From an uncultured Muribaculaceae bacterium (lineage in GTDB: Bacteria > Bacteroidota > Bacteroidia > Bacteroidales > Muribaculaceae), in contig CAJUBL010000001.1 in the NCBI GenBank assembly GCA_910584665.1, positions 1 through 64,000 of the forward strand: a stretch of 64,000 nt of DNA, read 5' to 3'. The notes below the pieces were generated by a model. It was not told where the DNA came from. It saw only the letters and a list, made by a program, of their open reading frames with translations, and did no database searches. A program made the translations under genes and the position numbers. Shown in pieces: positions 25,637-34,404 of this stretch; positions within the stretch are counted from its first letter, which is position 1; the number at the start of each line of letters is the position of its first letter.

Positions 25637-25692
25637 CGCTTCGCGGCCGGTAGGGTACATGTCGTTTCATGCCGGTTGCGGGGCGTTTTTTT
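25637..25692 (+). terminator. Rho-independent terminator of korAB
   Basis: A 14-bp stem (25637-25650 with 25672-25685), fully paired when the four G-U wobbles are allowed, is followed directly by T7 (25686-25692). The in-frame ATG at 25659 of the next gene sits in its loop. Confidence 0.82.
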
Positions 25693-25712
25693 ACAGAACG
25701 ATTTTTGGACTT

Positions 25713-27929
25713 ATGTTTGTGCATCTGATTTTGGCGGCGGTTATCGCCGCCGGTCCTGTCGGAACCGTTGATACGCGCGTCGGCACGGCACACAGCGAGA
25801 CGCTTACGGCCGGTGTGTTCGGCAGGAAGACCGAGGAACTCGGCCAGACGGTTCCTGCTGTTGCCGCACCCCACGGTATGAATCTGTGGACACCGCAGAC
25901 GCGTGATACCGAGCATAAATGTGTCGCACCGTATTACTATGCCGACTCGCTGTTGCAGGGATTCCGCAACAGTCACTGGATTGTAGGCGGCTGTACCCAG
26001 GACTATGGATCTTTTACCGTAATGCCGCTGACGGGTGAGCTTCGTACGCGTCCCGACCTGCGCGCCTCCCGTTTCAGTCACGACAATGAGACAGCGGCCC
26101 CGTCATATTACCGTGTGGAGCTTCCTGACGAACATCTTACAGCCGAGCTTACCGGTACATCACGTGCAGGTATCCTGCGGCTTGTATATGAGCAGGGTGG
26201 ACGTGCGTGGCTTGTCATCAATCCTAACAGCGACGAGGGTCAGGGGCAGATTTCGGTAGAACCCCACTCGGGCAAGGTGTCGGCATCAAATCCTGTGCAC
26301 CGCATTTATCAGGGTAAAGGTGAGCCTGCCGGTTTCAGCGGCTGGCTTACGTTGCAGGTAGACCGGCCTGTGGCCGAGTATGGCGCATATTGCGGCGATA
26401 CCGTTCTGCCGGGGATCGGAGGGGTCTCGATGAGGCCTGAGAGCGGTATATACCTCGGTTATGACGTGGAGAAGGGTGATACGGTTATCGTCAGAATGGG
26501 ATCTTCGTTTGTCGATCTTGCCGGGGCTGAGGCCAATCTTGCCGCCGAGTTGCAACAGAGTGATTTCGACCGGGTACGTTCCGGCCTGGATTCTCTATGG
26601 AATCAGTATCTCGGACGTATAGAGGTTGAGGGCGGCGACCCCGATGCGCTTGCCATGTTTTATGGCGCTCTGTACAGAACCGGTCTGTTGCCGCGTGTCA
26701 TCAGCGATGTCGACGGGCGTTATAAGGCTTTCGGCGGAAGCGGTGAGACGCTCGTTGTGCCTGACGGGCATGCGATGTATGACGATTTCTCGATGTGGGA
26801 CACATACCGTGCACTGCATCCTCTCAAGGTAATCACCCATCCGTCGATGTCGGCCGACATGATGCAGTCTCTTGTCTCCAAGGGTGAGCAGGGGGGCTGG
26901 CTTCCGGTATTTCCCTGCTGGAACAGCTACACTGCGGCCATGATAGGTGATCACTGTACTGCGGCCATAGCCGATGCCTGGGTCAAGGGGGTGCGTGACT
27001 TCGATATAGGCACTGCCTACAGACTCATGAGACGCAATGCTTTCGAGATCACTGCCGATACCATTGAGTATCGTGACGGCAAGGGGCGCCGTGCTCTTGA
27101 CAGCTATCTCAGGTACGGTTATATACCTGTAGAGGACAGTGTGCCATGGGCTTATCACAGGCGGGAGCAGGTATCGCGCACGCTGGAATATGCTTTTGAC
27201 GATTTCGCGTTATCCAGAGTGGCAGGTGATCTCGGATACAATGCTGATGCCGCCGAACTTACACGTCGCTCGCTCAACTACCGTAACGTCATCAATCCGT
27301 CCACAGGCTATGCATGCGGACGTCGTGCCGACGGCAGCTGGGTATCGGGAGATGAGGCCGATCCGTTTACTTTTCAGCGTTATATAACTGAGGGGGCGCC
27401 ATGTCATTATACATGGTATGTGCCTCATGATGTCGAAGGGCTTGTAGAGATAAGTGGCGGTCGTGAGGCTTTCAGCGCGCGGCTTGATTCGCTTTTCGAT
27501 AATGGCCGTTACTGGCATGGCAACGAGCCGTGCCATCAGGTGGCGTGGATGGCGGCTCTGGTGGGAGAACCCGAAAAGACCCGCTCTCGGGTGCGCCACA
27601 TTATGGCGACGGAGTATCTCGACTGTCCCGGTGGGCTGTCGGGTAATGATGACGCCGGCCAGATGTCGGCCTGGTATGTTTTTGCCGCTATGGGCTTCTA
27701 TCCGGTATGTCCTGCTGCGACAGAGTATGTTATCGGAAGTCCGGCATTCGAGCGCATTGTCATACATCAGGAGAACGGACTCGATTTCACTATAATTGCT
27801 CATGATGCTGGTGCGGTGAATCATCAGGTCGGATCGATGCGGCTCAACGGTGTGCCATATGACAGGCCGGTTCTGTCCCATGCCGATATTCTCTCGGGTG
27901 CGACACTCGAGATGTGGATGTGCCAGTAG
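25713..27929 (+). CDS. GH92 family exo-alpha-mannosidase-like enzyme
   Basis: 738 residues from ATG 25713. An alternative ATG at 25659 lies inside the korAB terminator loop and is not preferred, although it would supply a basic residue to the signal sequence. A short hydrophobic export signal (FVHLILAAVIAAG) precedes the GH92 fold: N-terminal beta-sandwich, then an (alpha/alpha)6 barrel. Family landmarks are FSMWDTYRALHPL, GGWLPVFPCWNSYTAAMIGDH, a Glu-containing TEGAPCHYTWYVPHD, the HGNEPCHQVAW loop and GNDDAGQMSAWYVFAAMGFYPV...YVIGSP. The family cuts alpha-mannosides with Ca2+ and inversion. The GNEP loop is non-standard. It is not linked to other mannose genes, and the lipid-kinase gene converges on it. 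Confidence 0.9.
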   Translation: MFVHLILAAVIAAGPVGTVDTRVGTAHSETLTAGVFGRKTEELGQTVPAVAAPHGMNLWTPQTRDTEHKCVAPYYYADSLLQGFRNSHWIVGGCTQDYGSFTVMPLTGELRTRPDLRASRFSHDNETAAPSYYRVELPDEHLTAELTGTSRAGILRLVYEQGGRAWLVINPNSDEGQGQISVEPHSGKVSASNPVHRIYQGKGEPAGFSGWLTLQVDRPVAEYGAYCGDTVLPGIGGVSMRPESGIYLGYDVEKGDTVIVRMGSSFVDLAGAEANLAAELQQSDFDRVRSGLDSLWNQYLGRIEVEGGDPDALAMFYGALYRTGLLPRVISDVDGRYKAFGGSGETLVVPDGHAMYDDFSMWDTYRALHPLKVITHPSMSADMMQSLVSKGEQGGWLPVFPCWNSYTAAMIGDHCTAAIADAWVKGVRDFDIGTAYRLMRRNAFEITADTIEYRDGKGRRALDSYLRYGYIPVEDSVPWAYHRREQVSRTLEYAFDDFALSRVAGDLGYNADAAELTRRSLNYRNVINPSTGYACGRRADGSWVSGDEADPFTFQRYITEGAPCHYTWYVPHDVEGLVEISGGREAFSARLDSLFDNGRYWHGNEPCHQVAWMAALVGEPEKTRSRVRHIMATEYLDCPGGLSGNDDAGQMSAWYVFAAMGFYPVCPAATEYVIGSPAFERIVIHQENGLDFTIIAHDAGAVNHQVGSMRLNGVPYDRPVLSHADILSGATLEMWMCQ

Positions 27930-27941
27930 GCTGTGACACGA

Positions 27942-28913
27942 TTACCGTATGTGAAGAATGTGGCGTAGTGTGATGCGCCAGTCGCTCAGCGTCGACGCTA
28001 TCGGCGTAATCAGTGGCCTGAATGCCGCGTGATTGACGGGCGTGAACATCTTCAGTGACGCATGCCGGCATTTTATGTCCAGTATGGCGCCAAGTTCCAC
28101 TGGCTCGCCGTCGATATGTGCCGGTCCTGCCGATTCCCGGTATATCGCTACCGAAGGTGTCCGGAAAGTCTCTATAAGCATGTTTCTGTTGATGTAGCCG
28201 GTCATCATGTCTATACCCATACGGGCTGTTTCCAGAGGATTGCCCTTATGGATCAGGGTGACATCAAGGAGCCCGTCGGTGATTGAGGCTTCGGGGGCTA
28301 TGTAGGCATTGTTGCCATACTGCGATGCGTTGGCTACCGCTATGAGGAATGCGGTACGCGTTATTATGTTGCCGTTGGCGCTGAGTGTATATGTCTCAGG
28401 CTGATAGGATGCGAATTCGTTGATGACGCTTTTGACATACATGAGTTTGCCCCGGCGGGGTTGTCTGGCAAAGCGGTGGCTCACTGCCGCATCAAATCCG
28501 ACCCCCATAGTGCAGAAAAATTCCGATCCGTTGACTGTGCCGTAGTCCACATCTTCTATGTGGTTCTGCCCGATGATGTCGAGCGAGAGCTTCGGGTCGA
28601 CGGGTATACCTGCATGTCGGGCCAGGCCGTTGCCTGATCCTGCCGGAATTATGCCGAGTGCGACGTCAGTACAGCAGAGGGCACGGGCTGTCTCATTGAT
28701 AGTTCCGTCACCGCCTGCGGCCAGTACTCCGGTGTATCCCAGTGTTACGGCCTCTCTGGCCAGACGTGTTGCGTCACCGCGGCATGTGGTGTAGCGCACG
28801 TCGATGTCGTGGCCCTGTGGGGCGAGATGTCGTATCACCATCTCGGCCAGTCCTGCCTTGCCGGCGGTTCCTGAGATGGGATTTATAATAAGCATCAGTC
28901 TGTCGGTCATCAT
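27942..28913 (-). CDS. Diacylglycerol/lipid kinase (YegS/DagK family)
   Basis: A 323-residue cytosolic lipid kinase that phosphorylates diacylglycerol or a related lipid from ATP. Motifs: LIINPISGTAGKA (about 8-20), AAGGDGTINE (nucleotide-binding GGDGT, about 60-69), LGIIPAGSGNGLARH (about 86-100) and MGVGFDAAVSHRFARQ (about 137-152). The C-terminal AHIDGEP beta strand is present. Length is normal for the family. The gene is monocistronic and converges with the GH92 gene with only 12 nt between stop codons. A minus-strand TATCTTTG at 28956-28949 is a likely -7 box. Confidence 0.92.
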   Translation of the reverse strand: MMTDRLMLIINPISGTAGKAGLAEMVIRHLAPQGHDIDVRYTTCRGDATRLAREAVTLGYTGVLAAGGDGTINETARALCCTDVALGIIPAGSGNGLARHAGIPVDPKLSLDIIGQNHIEDVDYGTVNGSEFFCTMGVGFDAAVSHRFARQPRRGKLMYVKSVINEFASYQPETYTLSANGNIITRTAFLIAVANASQYGNNAYIAPEASITDGLLDVTLIHKGNPLETARMGIDMMTGYINRNMLIETFRTPSVAIYRESAGPAHIDGEPVELGAILDIKCRHASLKMFTPVNHAAFRPLITPIASTLSDWRITLRHILHIR

Positions 28914-29058
28914 ATGGTGTTTTTGTAACCTTATTGAATAGTGACTTGCAAAGATACAACTTTTCAGTTTCTTATAGGTTTATGCTGTGAATTTTGATAT
29001 CATGCCATTGTTTTATGCCGGAGGTTTAGTAGCCTCGTTAACTAATATTAACTGAAAA

Positions 29059-29114
29059 TTTGTGGTTTTTAGTAAATGAGACTGTAGTTTTGTACGTGTG
29101 TCCGCAATCGGACA
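29059..29114 (+). promoter_or_regulatory. Promoter and 5' hairpin of the susC/susD leader
   Basis: TAGTTTTG (29085-29092) is a -7 box, with TTTG (29059-29062) 22 nt upstream, slightly longer than ideal. Transcription would start near 29099, exactly where the hairpin TGTCCG-CAAT-CGGACA (29099-29114) begins. That leaves a leader of about 135 nt before susC. Apart from this, 28914-29234 shows only the lipid-kinase promoter. Confidence 0.6.
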
Positions 29115-29234
29115 TCCGGTATGTTAAGCCGATTCTGCGCCATATGAGCGGGAAAACCATGAAACGCGAGAGTAAAGAGTTACCCTTAAATCGAAACAAA
29201 TTACCTAATTTATACTAACCAATCAATATTCACT

Positions 29235-32200
29235 ATGCGGAAAGTACATTTCTTTAGCAAATGCACTATGGCACGGGTTGCCCTTGTGGCACTCATGGCC
29301 TTTGTGAGCCTTTCGGCTTTTGCACAGAACAAAGTGAGCGGTACCGTAACCGATAAATCGACCGGAGAACCTCTCATTGGTGTTACGGTCCTTGAGAAAG
29401 GAACATCAAACGGTATCGCTACCGACTTCAACGGAAATTATACAATTTCAGTGGTGGGAGGTAAAACTTTAGTATTCAGTTATATAGGTTATAAAACTGA
29501 GGAGGTTCAAGTCAATTCCTCAGTGATTGACGTAAAGATGACCGAGGATGCCGCCATGCTCGATGAGGTAGTGGTTATCGGTTATGGCACAATGCAGCGT
29601 AAGGATCTTACCGGTTCGATATCGACTGTCAATGCCAAGGATTTAAATGTAGGTATCTACACAGATCCGGCCCAGATGCTTCAGGGCAAGGTGGCCGGTC
29701 TGTCTATCATCCAGTCGAGTGACCCCAATGCCGGAACAACTTCGGTGACTCTGCGCGGAGCATCGACTCTTAACGGTTCGACCGCTCCTCTTTATGTGAT
29801 AGACGGTATTCCTGACGCCGATCTGTCGCTGATAGCCCCCAGTGATATCGAGTCGATCGACGTGCTCCGTGACGCATCGGCTACAGCTATCTACGGCTCT
29901 AAAGCTGCCAACGGTGTGATCATCGTCACCACCAAACGCGGCAACAACGGTCCTGCCCGTGTGACATACAGCGGTTACGTGTCGTGGGAGAAGTCGATGA
30001 ACAATCTGGAGATGATGTCGGCCAGCCAGTTGCGTGAATATGCAAAGCTTGATCCGGCTACTGCGGCCGCAATGCCTGACCTCGGCTATGATACCGACTG
30101 GCAGGACGAAGTACTGCGCACCGGTTTCGCTCATAATCACAATTTATCTATCTCAGGCGGTAACGAGAAGACCCGCTATACTGCCAGCGTCAACTACATG
30201 GAGCGTGACGGTGTCGTACGCGGTACAAACATGGATCGCCTGATAGGCCGTTCGCTTGTCGAGACCTCGATGCTCAAAGATCACCTCAAGGTTACGCTTC
30301 AGGTTAACGGAAGCATATCGAATCATCAGGGTGTCCCCACCGACAAGGCCGGTGAGTCGGTTCTTGATGCCATGTACTATTACTCTCCCCTGATGCCCGT
30401 GCGCAACGAGGATGGAAGCTGGTACGAGGGTACTTATGCTTCACAAAACTACAACCCGATGTCGATGATCTATGAGGACCGCTCCAAATCACAGAGCAAG
30501 CGAATAGATTTCACCGGCAAGTTCAACCTTAAGATTATCGACGGTCTTTTCCTTAACGGAAACTTCAACTATCTTAACCACCAGTGGGATTACAAAGACT
30601 ATTTCTCGACAAAAACCCAGCGTCCCACCAAAAAGGCCCGTCACGGTGAGGCTTCACGTGAGACATCGGAGTCGACCCATAAGCTGATGGAACTGTATGC
30701 GAACTATGACAAGCAGTTCGGTGAGGACCACAAACTCGGTCTCATGGCAGGTTATTCATGGGAAGAGTGGAAAAACAACGATGGCTTCGGAGCACGTGGC
30801 TACAACTTCTATGATGATCTTATCGGGTGGAACAATCTCGGTCTTGCCAACAGCTATGACACAACGCCGATGTGGTCACGCGATATGTCAGAGAAGCGTA
30901 TGATCTCATACTATGGCCGTGCCAACTATTCTTACCGGAGCAGATATCTGGTGCAGGCTGCCGTACGTCGCGACGGTGCTTCGTCGTTCGGTACCAACAA
31001 CCGTTGGGCTACATTCCCGTCGGCATCGGTAGCATGGCGTCTGAGCGAGGAGAGCTTCATAAAGGACCTCGGTATCTTCAACGACCTGAAACTCCGTGCA
31101 GGCTGGGGCCAGAGCGGTAACTCGGCAGGTTTCGATGTATACACATCGCGTTTCTTCTATAAATGGATTGACGATAAAACTTTCCCGTATTATGATCCTG
31201 CTACCGGAAAACAGGAATATTACAAGACTCTTACCGCAGCCCGTAACCAGAATGACAATCTGAAGTGGGAGACGACCACGATGCTTAATCTCGGTATTGA
31301 CTTCGCTTTCTTCAACGGCCGCCTGAACGGTACCGTTGAGTACTATAATAAGGATACCAAGGATATGATTTTCGATTATCAGGTATCGACTGTCCACTAT
31401 CCTTATGGCTGGATGACGGCCAATGTCGGTAAGATGAACAACCGCGGTGTCGAGATAACAGTAAATGCAGTGCCTGTCCAGACCCGTGATTTCACATGGT
31501 CAACCACTCTTAATCTTACCCATAACCGTAACAAGCTGGTTGCTCTGTCAAACGGTGAGTTTACCAAGAACTTTGACGACCGTCTCAATCCCGATCTGCC
31601 GGGCTGGGATACATGGAATGTCCAGCGCCTTATGGAGGGTGAGCCTGTCGGTACATTCTACCTGTGGGAGTGGGCAGGTTATGACGATGCCGGCCGTACG
31701 GTATTCTATAAGCAGGATACCGAGAATGGAGGCCGTCTGGTCGATGAGAACGGAGAATATGTCACCACCGACAATCCCACAAACGATGACCGTGTGAAGA
31801 AAGGCAGCGCACAGCCCAAACTGCAGATGGGCTGGAACAACGAGCTCCGCTATAAGAACTGGACTCTTAATGCATTCTTCCAGGGTACATTCGGCAACAA
31901 GATTTTCAATGCCACCCGCGCCTACTACAGCAATGTGGGTAACGTGGCTATCGGTAAAAACGTTCTTGCCGACTGTTTCACCGAGCAGAAGGTTACCGAT
32001 ACACGTGCACAGGCTCCCAGTGACCGTTACCTTGAGAACGGCAGCTACTTCCGTCTTGCCTCACTCACTTTGGGCTATACGTTCAACAACTGTTTTGACG
32101 GCTGGCTGAACAGTCTGCATCTCTATGCGACCTGCAACAATGTGTTCACAATCACCAAGTATAAAGGCATCGACCCTGAGATCAACCTCGGCGGTCTCGA

Positions 32201-32276
32201 GCCCGGCTGGGATGGACGTAAAGACCGTTATCCGCGCACCCGTCAGTTTATTGTTGGTGTTAACATTAATTTCTAA
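29235..32276 (+). CDS. SusC/RagA-type TonB-linked outer-membrane receptor
   Basis: A 1013-residue receptor, the pore half of a SusCD uptake complex. It has a signal peptide (about 1-31, ending AFAQ). The CarboxypepD-reg-like domain (about 33-110, VSGTVTDKSTGEPLIGVTVLEKGT) precedes the SusC-specific segment DEVVVIGYGTMQRKDLTGSIS (about 112-132). The plug (about 130-245) ends SIDVLRDASATAIYGSKAANGVIIVTTKRG. The barrel finishes with TRQFIVGVNINF. No N-terminal STN domain is present, so it is not of the anti-sigma-signalling type. SusD follows 21 nt later. The pair has no hydrolase or regulator beside it, so the substrate cannot be guessed. Confidence 0.97.
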   Translation: MRKVHFFSKCTMARVALVALMAFVSLSAFAQNKVSGTVTDKSTGEPLIGVTVLEKGTSNGIATDFNGNYTISVVGGKTLVFSYIGYKTEEVQVNSSVIDVKMTEDAAMLDEVVVIGYGTMQRKDLTGSISTVNAKDLNVGIYTDPAQMLQGKVAGLSIIQSSDPNAGTTSVTLRGASTLNGSTAPLYVIDGIPDADLSLIAPSDIESIDVLRDASATAIYGSKAANGVIIVTTKRGNNGPARVTYSGYVSWEKSMNNLEMMSASQLREYAKLDPATAAAMPDLGYDTDWQDEVLRTGFAHNHNLSISGGNEKTRYTASVNYMERDGVVRGTNMDRLIGRSLVETSMLKDHLKVTLQVNGSISNHQGVPTDKAGESVLDAMYYYSPLMPVRNEDGSWYEGTYASQNYNPMSMIYEDRSKSQSKRIDFTGKFNLKIIDGLFLNGNFNYLNHQWDYKDYFSTKTQRPTKKARHGEASRETSESTHKLMELYANYDKQFGEDHKLGLMAGYSWEEWKNNDGFGARGYNFYDDLIGWNNLGLANSYDTTPMWSRDMSEKRMISYYGRANYSYRSRYLVQAAVRRDGASSFGTNNRWATFPSASVAWRLSEESFIKDLGIFNDLKLRAGWGQSGNSAGFDVYTSRFFYKWIDDKTFPYYDPATGKQEYYKTLTAARNQNDNLKWETTTMLNLGIDFAFFNGRLNGTVEYYNKDTKDMIFDYQVSTVHYPYGWMTANVGKMNNRGVEITVNAVPVQTRDFTWSTTLNLTHNRNKLVALSNGEFTKNFDDRLNPDLPGWDTWNVQRLMEGEPVGTFYLWEWAGYDDAGRTVFYKQDTENGGRLVDENGEYVTTDNPTNDDRVKKGSAQPKLQMGWNNELRYKNWTLNAFFQGTFGNKIFNATRAYYSNVGNVAIGKNVLADCFTEQKVTDTRAQAPSDRYLENGSYFRLASLTLGYTFNNCFDGWLNSLHLYATCNNVFTITKYKGIDPEINLGGLEPGWDGRKDRYPRTRQFIVGVNINF

Positions 32277-32297
32277 TGCTTTAAGTTGAAGAATTAT

Positions 32298-33905
32298 ATG
32301 AAATCATATATCAAATTCCTTTCACTCGGTGTAGTTGTTGCCGGTGCTACCGCATGCAGCGATCTCGATGTAGATCTTAAGAATCAGTATACCGAGTTTC
32401 CTGATAATCCCATAGCAAGTCTCGGTAAATATCAGGCATGCTACACCTACTTCCAGAACGCCCTTTCCCGTGACTATAAGGAACAGGTGTTGCTTTCGAG
32501 CGACGAGTTTTTCCCCGTGGCTTTCGGTGCTGACTACAGGGATGTGAGATATTCGTTGCCTTATTTGCACGATACTAATCCTGACAACTGGTTCAATTCG
32601 TCGACTTTTGAGCAGATGACAACCGGTATAGTTTACTGTAACAATGTGATATTGGAGCTGAATGGCGGTGATGCAACCGGCTATGTGCCTGCTTCCGCTC
32701 CCGTGCGGGCCGCCCGTGCCTTTTACCATTTCATCCTTATGGATGCGTATGGCGATGTGCCGGTGATGGAGATCAATACCCCCGAAGGTGAGGCAGTCGA
32801 GCGCGCTCCACGTGCCGAGGTGGCCAGGTTTATCGAGAAAGAGCTGCTTGAGATTATGGACGATCTGTCAGAGAACAATGACCTGAACACCTACGGAGGT
32901 CCCAACAAGTGGATGGCTAAGGCACTCCTTGCCAAGCTTTACCTTAACTGGGGTGTATATACCAACCCCATCACATCGGTTGACAATAACACCGCTAACC
33001 CCAAACTCAACGATTGTGTGAAAGTGTGTGACGACATAATCAGATCGGGTATATTTGAGGTCGGAACCGGTTACCGCAGGAAGTTCTTCCCCAACAACAA
33101 GCTTAACAATAAGGACTTCATCTATTCTACTGCCTACAATGTCGACAATGGTCACGACTGGGACCGTTATTTCCAGTTCCGACAGAACAAAAATAACGGC
33201 ATATCGTATTGGGGATTTGCTCTTACCCAGTCATGTGGCGGTAACATCCGTGTCAACCCGTATATGGTCGACCTGCTTCAGGCTCTCCCGGGCGACGAAC
33301 GTGCCAGGACCATACTCGGCGGCGATGTATATGTCTATGATCCGTCAACTTACGAGCCTACCAATGTGCGTTTCGTTTATAACGGTCAGCCAGTTACATT
33401 TACCAAAGACATAGTGCTTGACATCGTGGACGGCGATATGAGTGTGACCAAGGACATCAAAGGCTGGTGTTCAGGCTACGAGTGTGTCAAGTATCCCATA
33501 GACAATAACTATAATACACATAGCCGCCGTCAGACCAATGATATTCCGATCTTCCGCTATGCCGACATCCTTCTTACCAAGGCTGAGTGCATACTGCGTG
33601 GCGCTACTGCCACCGAAGGCGCTACCGTAGCTTCGCTGGTTGACGAGGTGCGTGACTGCTCCGGCGCTCCTCACGTACAGGGTGCGTTCACATTGCAGGA
33701 CCTTCTTGACGAGCGTGGCCGTGAGTTCTTTGCTGAACTATGGCGCCGCAATGATCTGATACGTTTCGGTCAGTTCGAGAAAGAGCGTCTCTATGTCAAG
33801 GAAATCAATCCTGACGGCTGGAATGACAAGAACAAGCGTCTGTTCCCCATCGGAACCAACATCATGAACACTAATACCAACTGGACGCAGAACCCCGGTT
33901 ACTGA
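32298..33905 (+). CDS. SusD/RagB-type surface lipoprotein
   Basis: 535 residues from ATG 32298; the open frame extends to a TTG at 32286, but the ATG gives a clean signal peptide with lipobox ATAC (Cys20). SusD proteins form the lid over the SusC pore and bind the oligosaccharide or peptide. TPR-like helices are evident: PVRAARAFYHFILMDAYGDVPVME, KWMAKALLAKLYLNWGVY, and the late FRYADILLTKAECILRG and LLDERGREFFAELWRRNDLIRFG that mark the family. The end NTNWTQNPGY is typical. It is paired with the upstream SusC and closed by a strong terminator. Confidence 0.96.
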   Translation: MKSYIKFLSLGVVVAGATACSDLDVDLKNQYTEFPDNPIASLGKYQACYTYFQNALSRDYKEQVLLSSDEFFPVAFGADYRDVRYSLPYLHDTNPDNWFNSSTFEQMTTGIVYCNNVILELNGGDATGYVPASAPVRAARAFYHFILMDAYGDVPVMEINTPEGEAVERAPRAEVARFIEKELLEIMDDLSENNDLNTYGGPNKWMAKALLAKLYLNWGVYTNPITSVDNNTANPKLNDCVKVCDDIIRSGIFEVGTGYRRKFFPNNKLNNKDFIYSTAYNVDNGHDWDRYFQFRQNKNNGISYWGFALTQSCGGNIRVNPYMVDLLQALPGDERARTILGGDVYVYDPSTYEPTNVRFVYNGQPVTFTKDIVLDIVDGDMSVTKDIKGWCSGYECVKYPIDNNYNTHSRRQTNDIPIFRYADILLTKAECILRGATATEGATVASLVDEVRDCSGAPHVQGAFTLQDLLDERGREFFAELWRRNDLIRFGQFEKERLYVKEINPDGWNDKNKRLFPIGTNIMNTNTNWTQNPGY

Positions 33906-33971
33906 TCAGACATTGGCTAAACGAGTCGCGGGGTCTGATGCCCTGTGGCCTTTAGTATAGGTTATAGGAAT

Positions 33972-34014
33972 GAACCGCCCCGGGCGAAGAGTTGCCCGGG
34001 GCAGTTCTGTTTTT
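33972..34014 (+). terminator. Rho-independent terminator after susD
   Basis: A GC-rich hairpin (33972-33985 with 33994-34007, one mismatch, 8-nt loop) is followed by TGTTTTT. Confidence 0.85.
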
Positions 34015-34107
34015 CAAAACCCAATCTTCCGATTCTGTCCCTATAACAGGTAACCCTTTAGGAGTAAAATGTAAAAATGCATTTGTTGTCCTTTGCGCGG
34101 GGAAAAA

Positions 34108-34309
34108 TAAACCGCAGATTACGCAGATTACGCAAATTATTGGAATAAAGAAGATCGAAAAAAGCTCGATTTCGTTCTTCCTCTCAAAAAAATTTGCGTA
34201 ATCTGCGTAATCTGCGGTTTAAATTTCTCCACCCGGATATAATCTGCGTTTATCGTTCCTCCTTAATCATAAACTCAGAACGCTTTCGATAGAAAGAATC
34301 CGCGCTTTG
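34108..34309. repeat. Dispersed palindromic repeat, copy 1
   Basis: A perfect 31-bp inverted repeat (34108-34138 with 34191-34221) is built from the tandem unit GCAGATTAC. Its loop folds again (GAAGAtCGAAA with TTTCGtTCTTC). Then comes a tail at 34241-34309 (AATCTGCGTTTATCG..., with a CTTTC-GATA-GAAAG hairpin) that is nearly identical to one at 41196-41262. The rest of the 33906-34404 gap holds the susD terminator and the pheT promoter. No ORF of note is inside. Confidence 0.9.
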
Positions 34310-34347
34310 ATTTTGATGCGGCTGCCCCGGACGCCGTTTGATTTGTT

Positions 34348-34378
34348 TTTGCAGTGTGACAAAAAACTCGTATCTTTG
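34348..34378 (+). promoter_or_regulatory. Promoter of pheT
   Basis: TTTG (34348-34351), a 19-nt spacer and TATCTTTG (34371-34378) match the Bacteroidota consensus exactly. The ATG is 26 nt downstream, so the leader is short. Confidence 0.85.
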
Positions 34379-34404
34379 CACGTTATAACATTAGATTCAT
34401 AGCT

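Noticed and set aside
34109..34220. Tandem GCAGATTAC units considered as a CRISPR array
   Set aside because: The units abut with no spacers, there are two per arm, and the arms are inverted. No cas genes are in the window.
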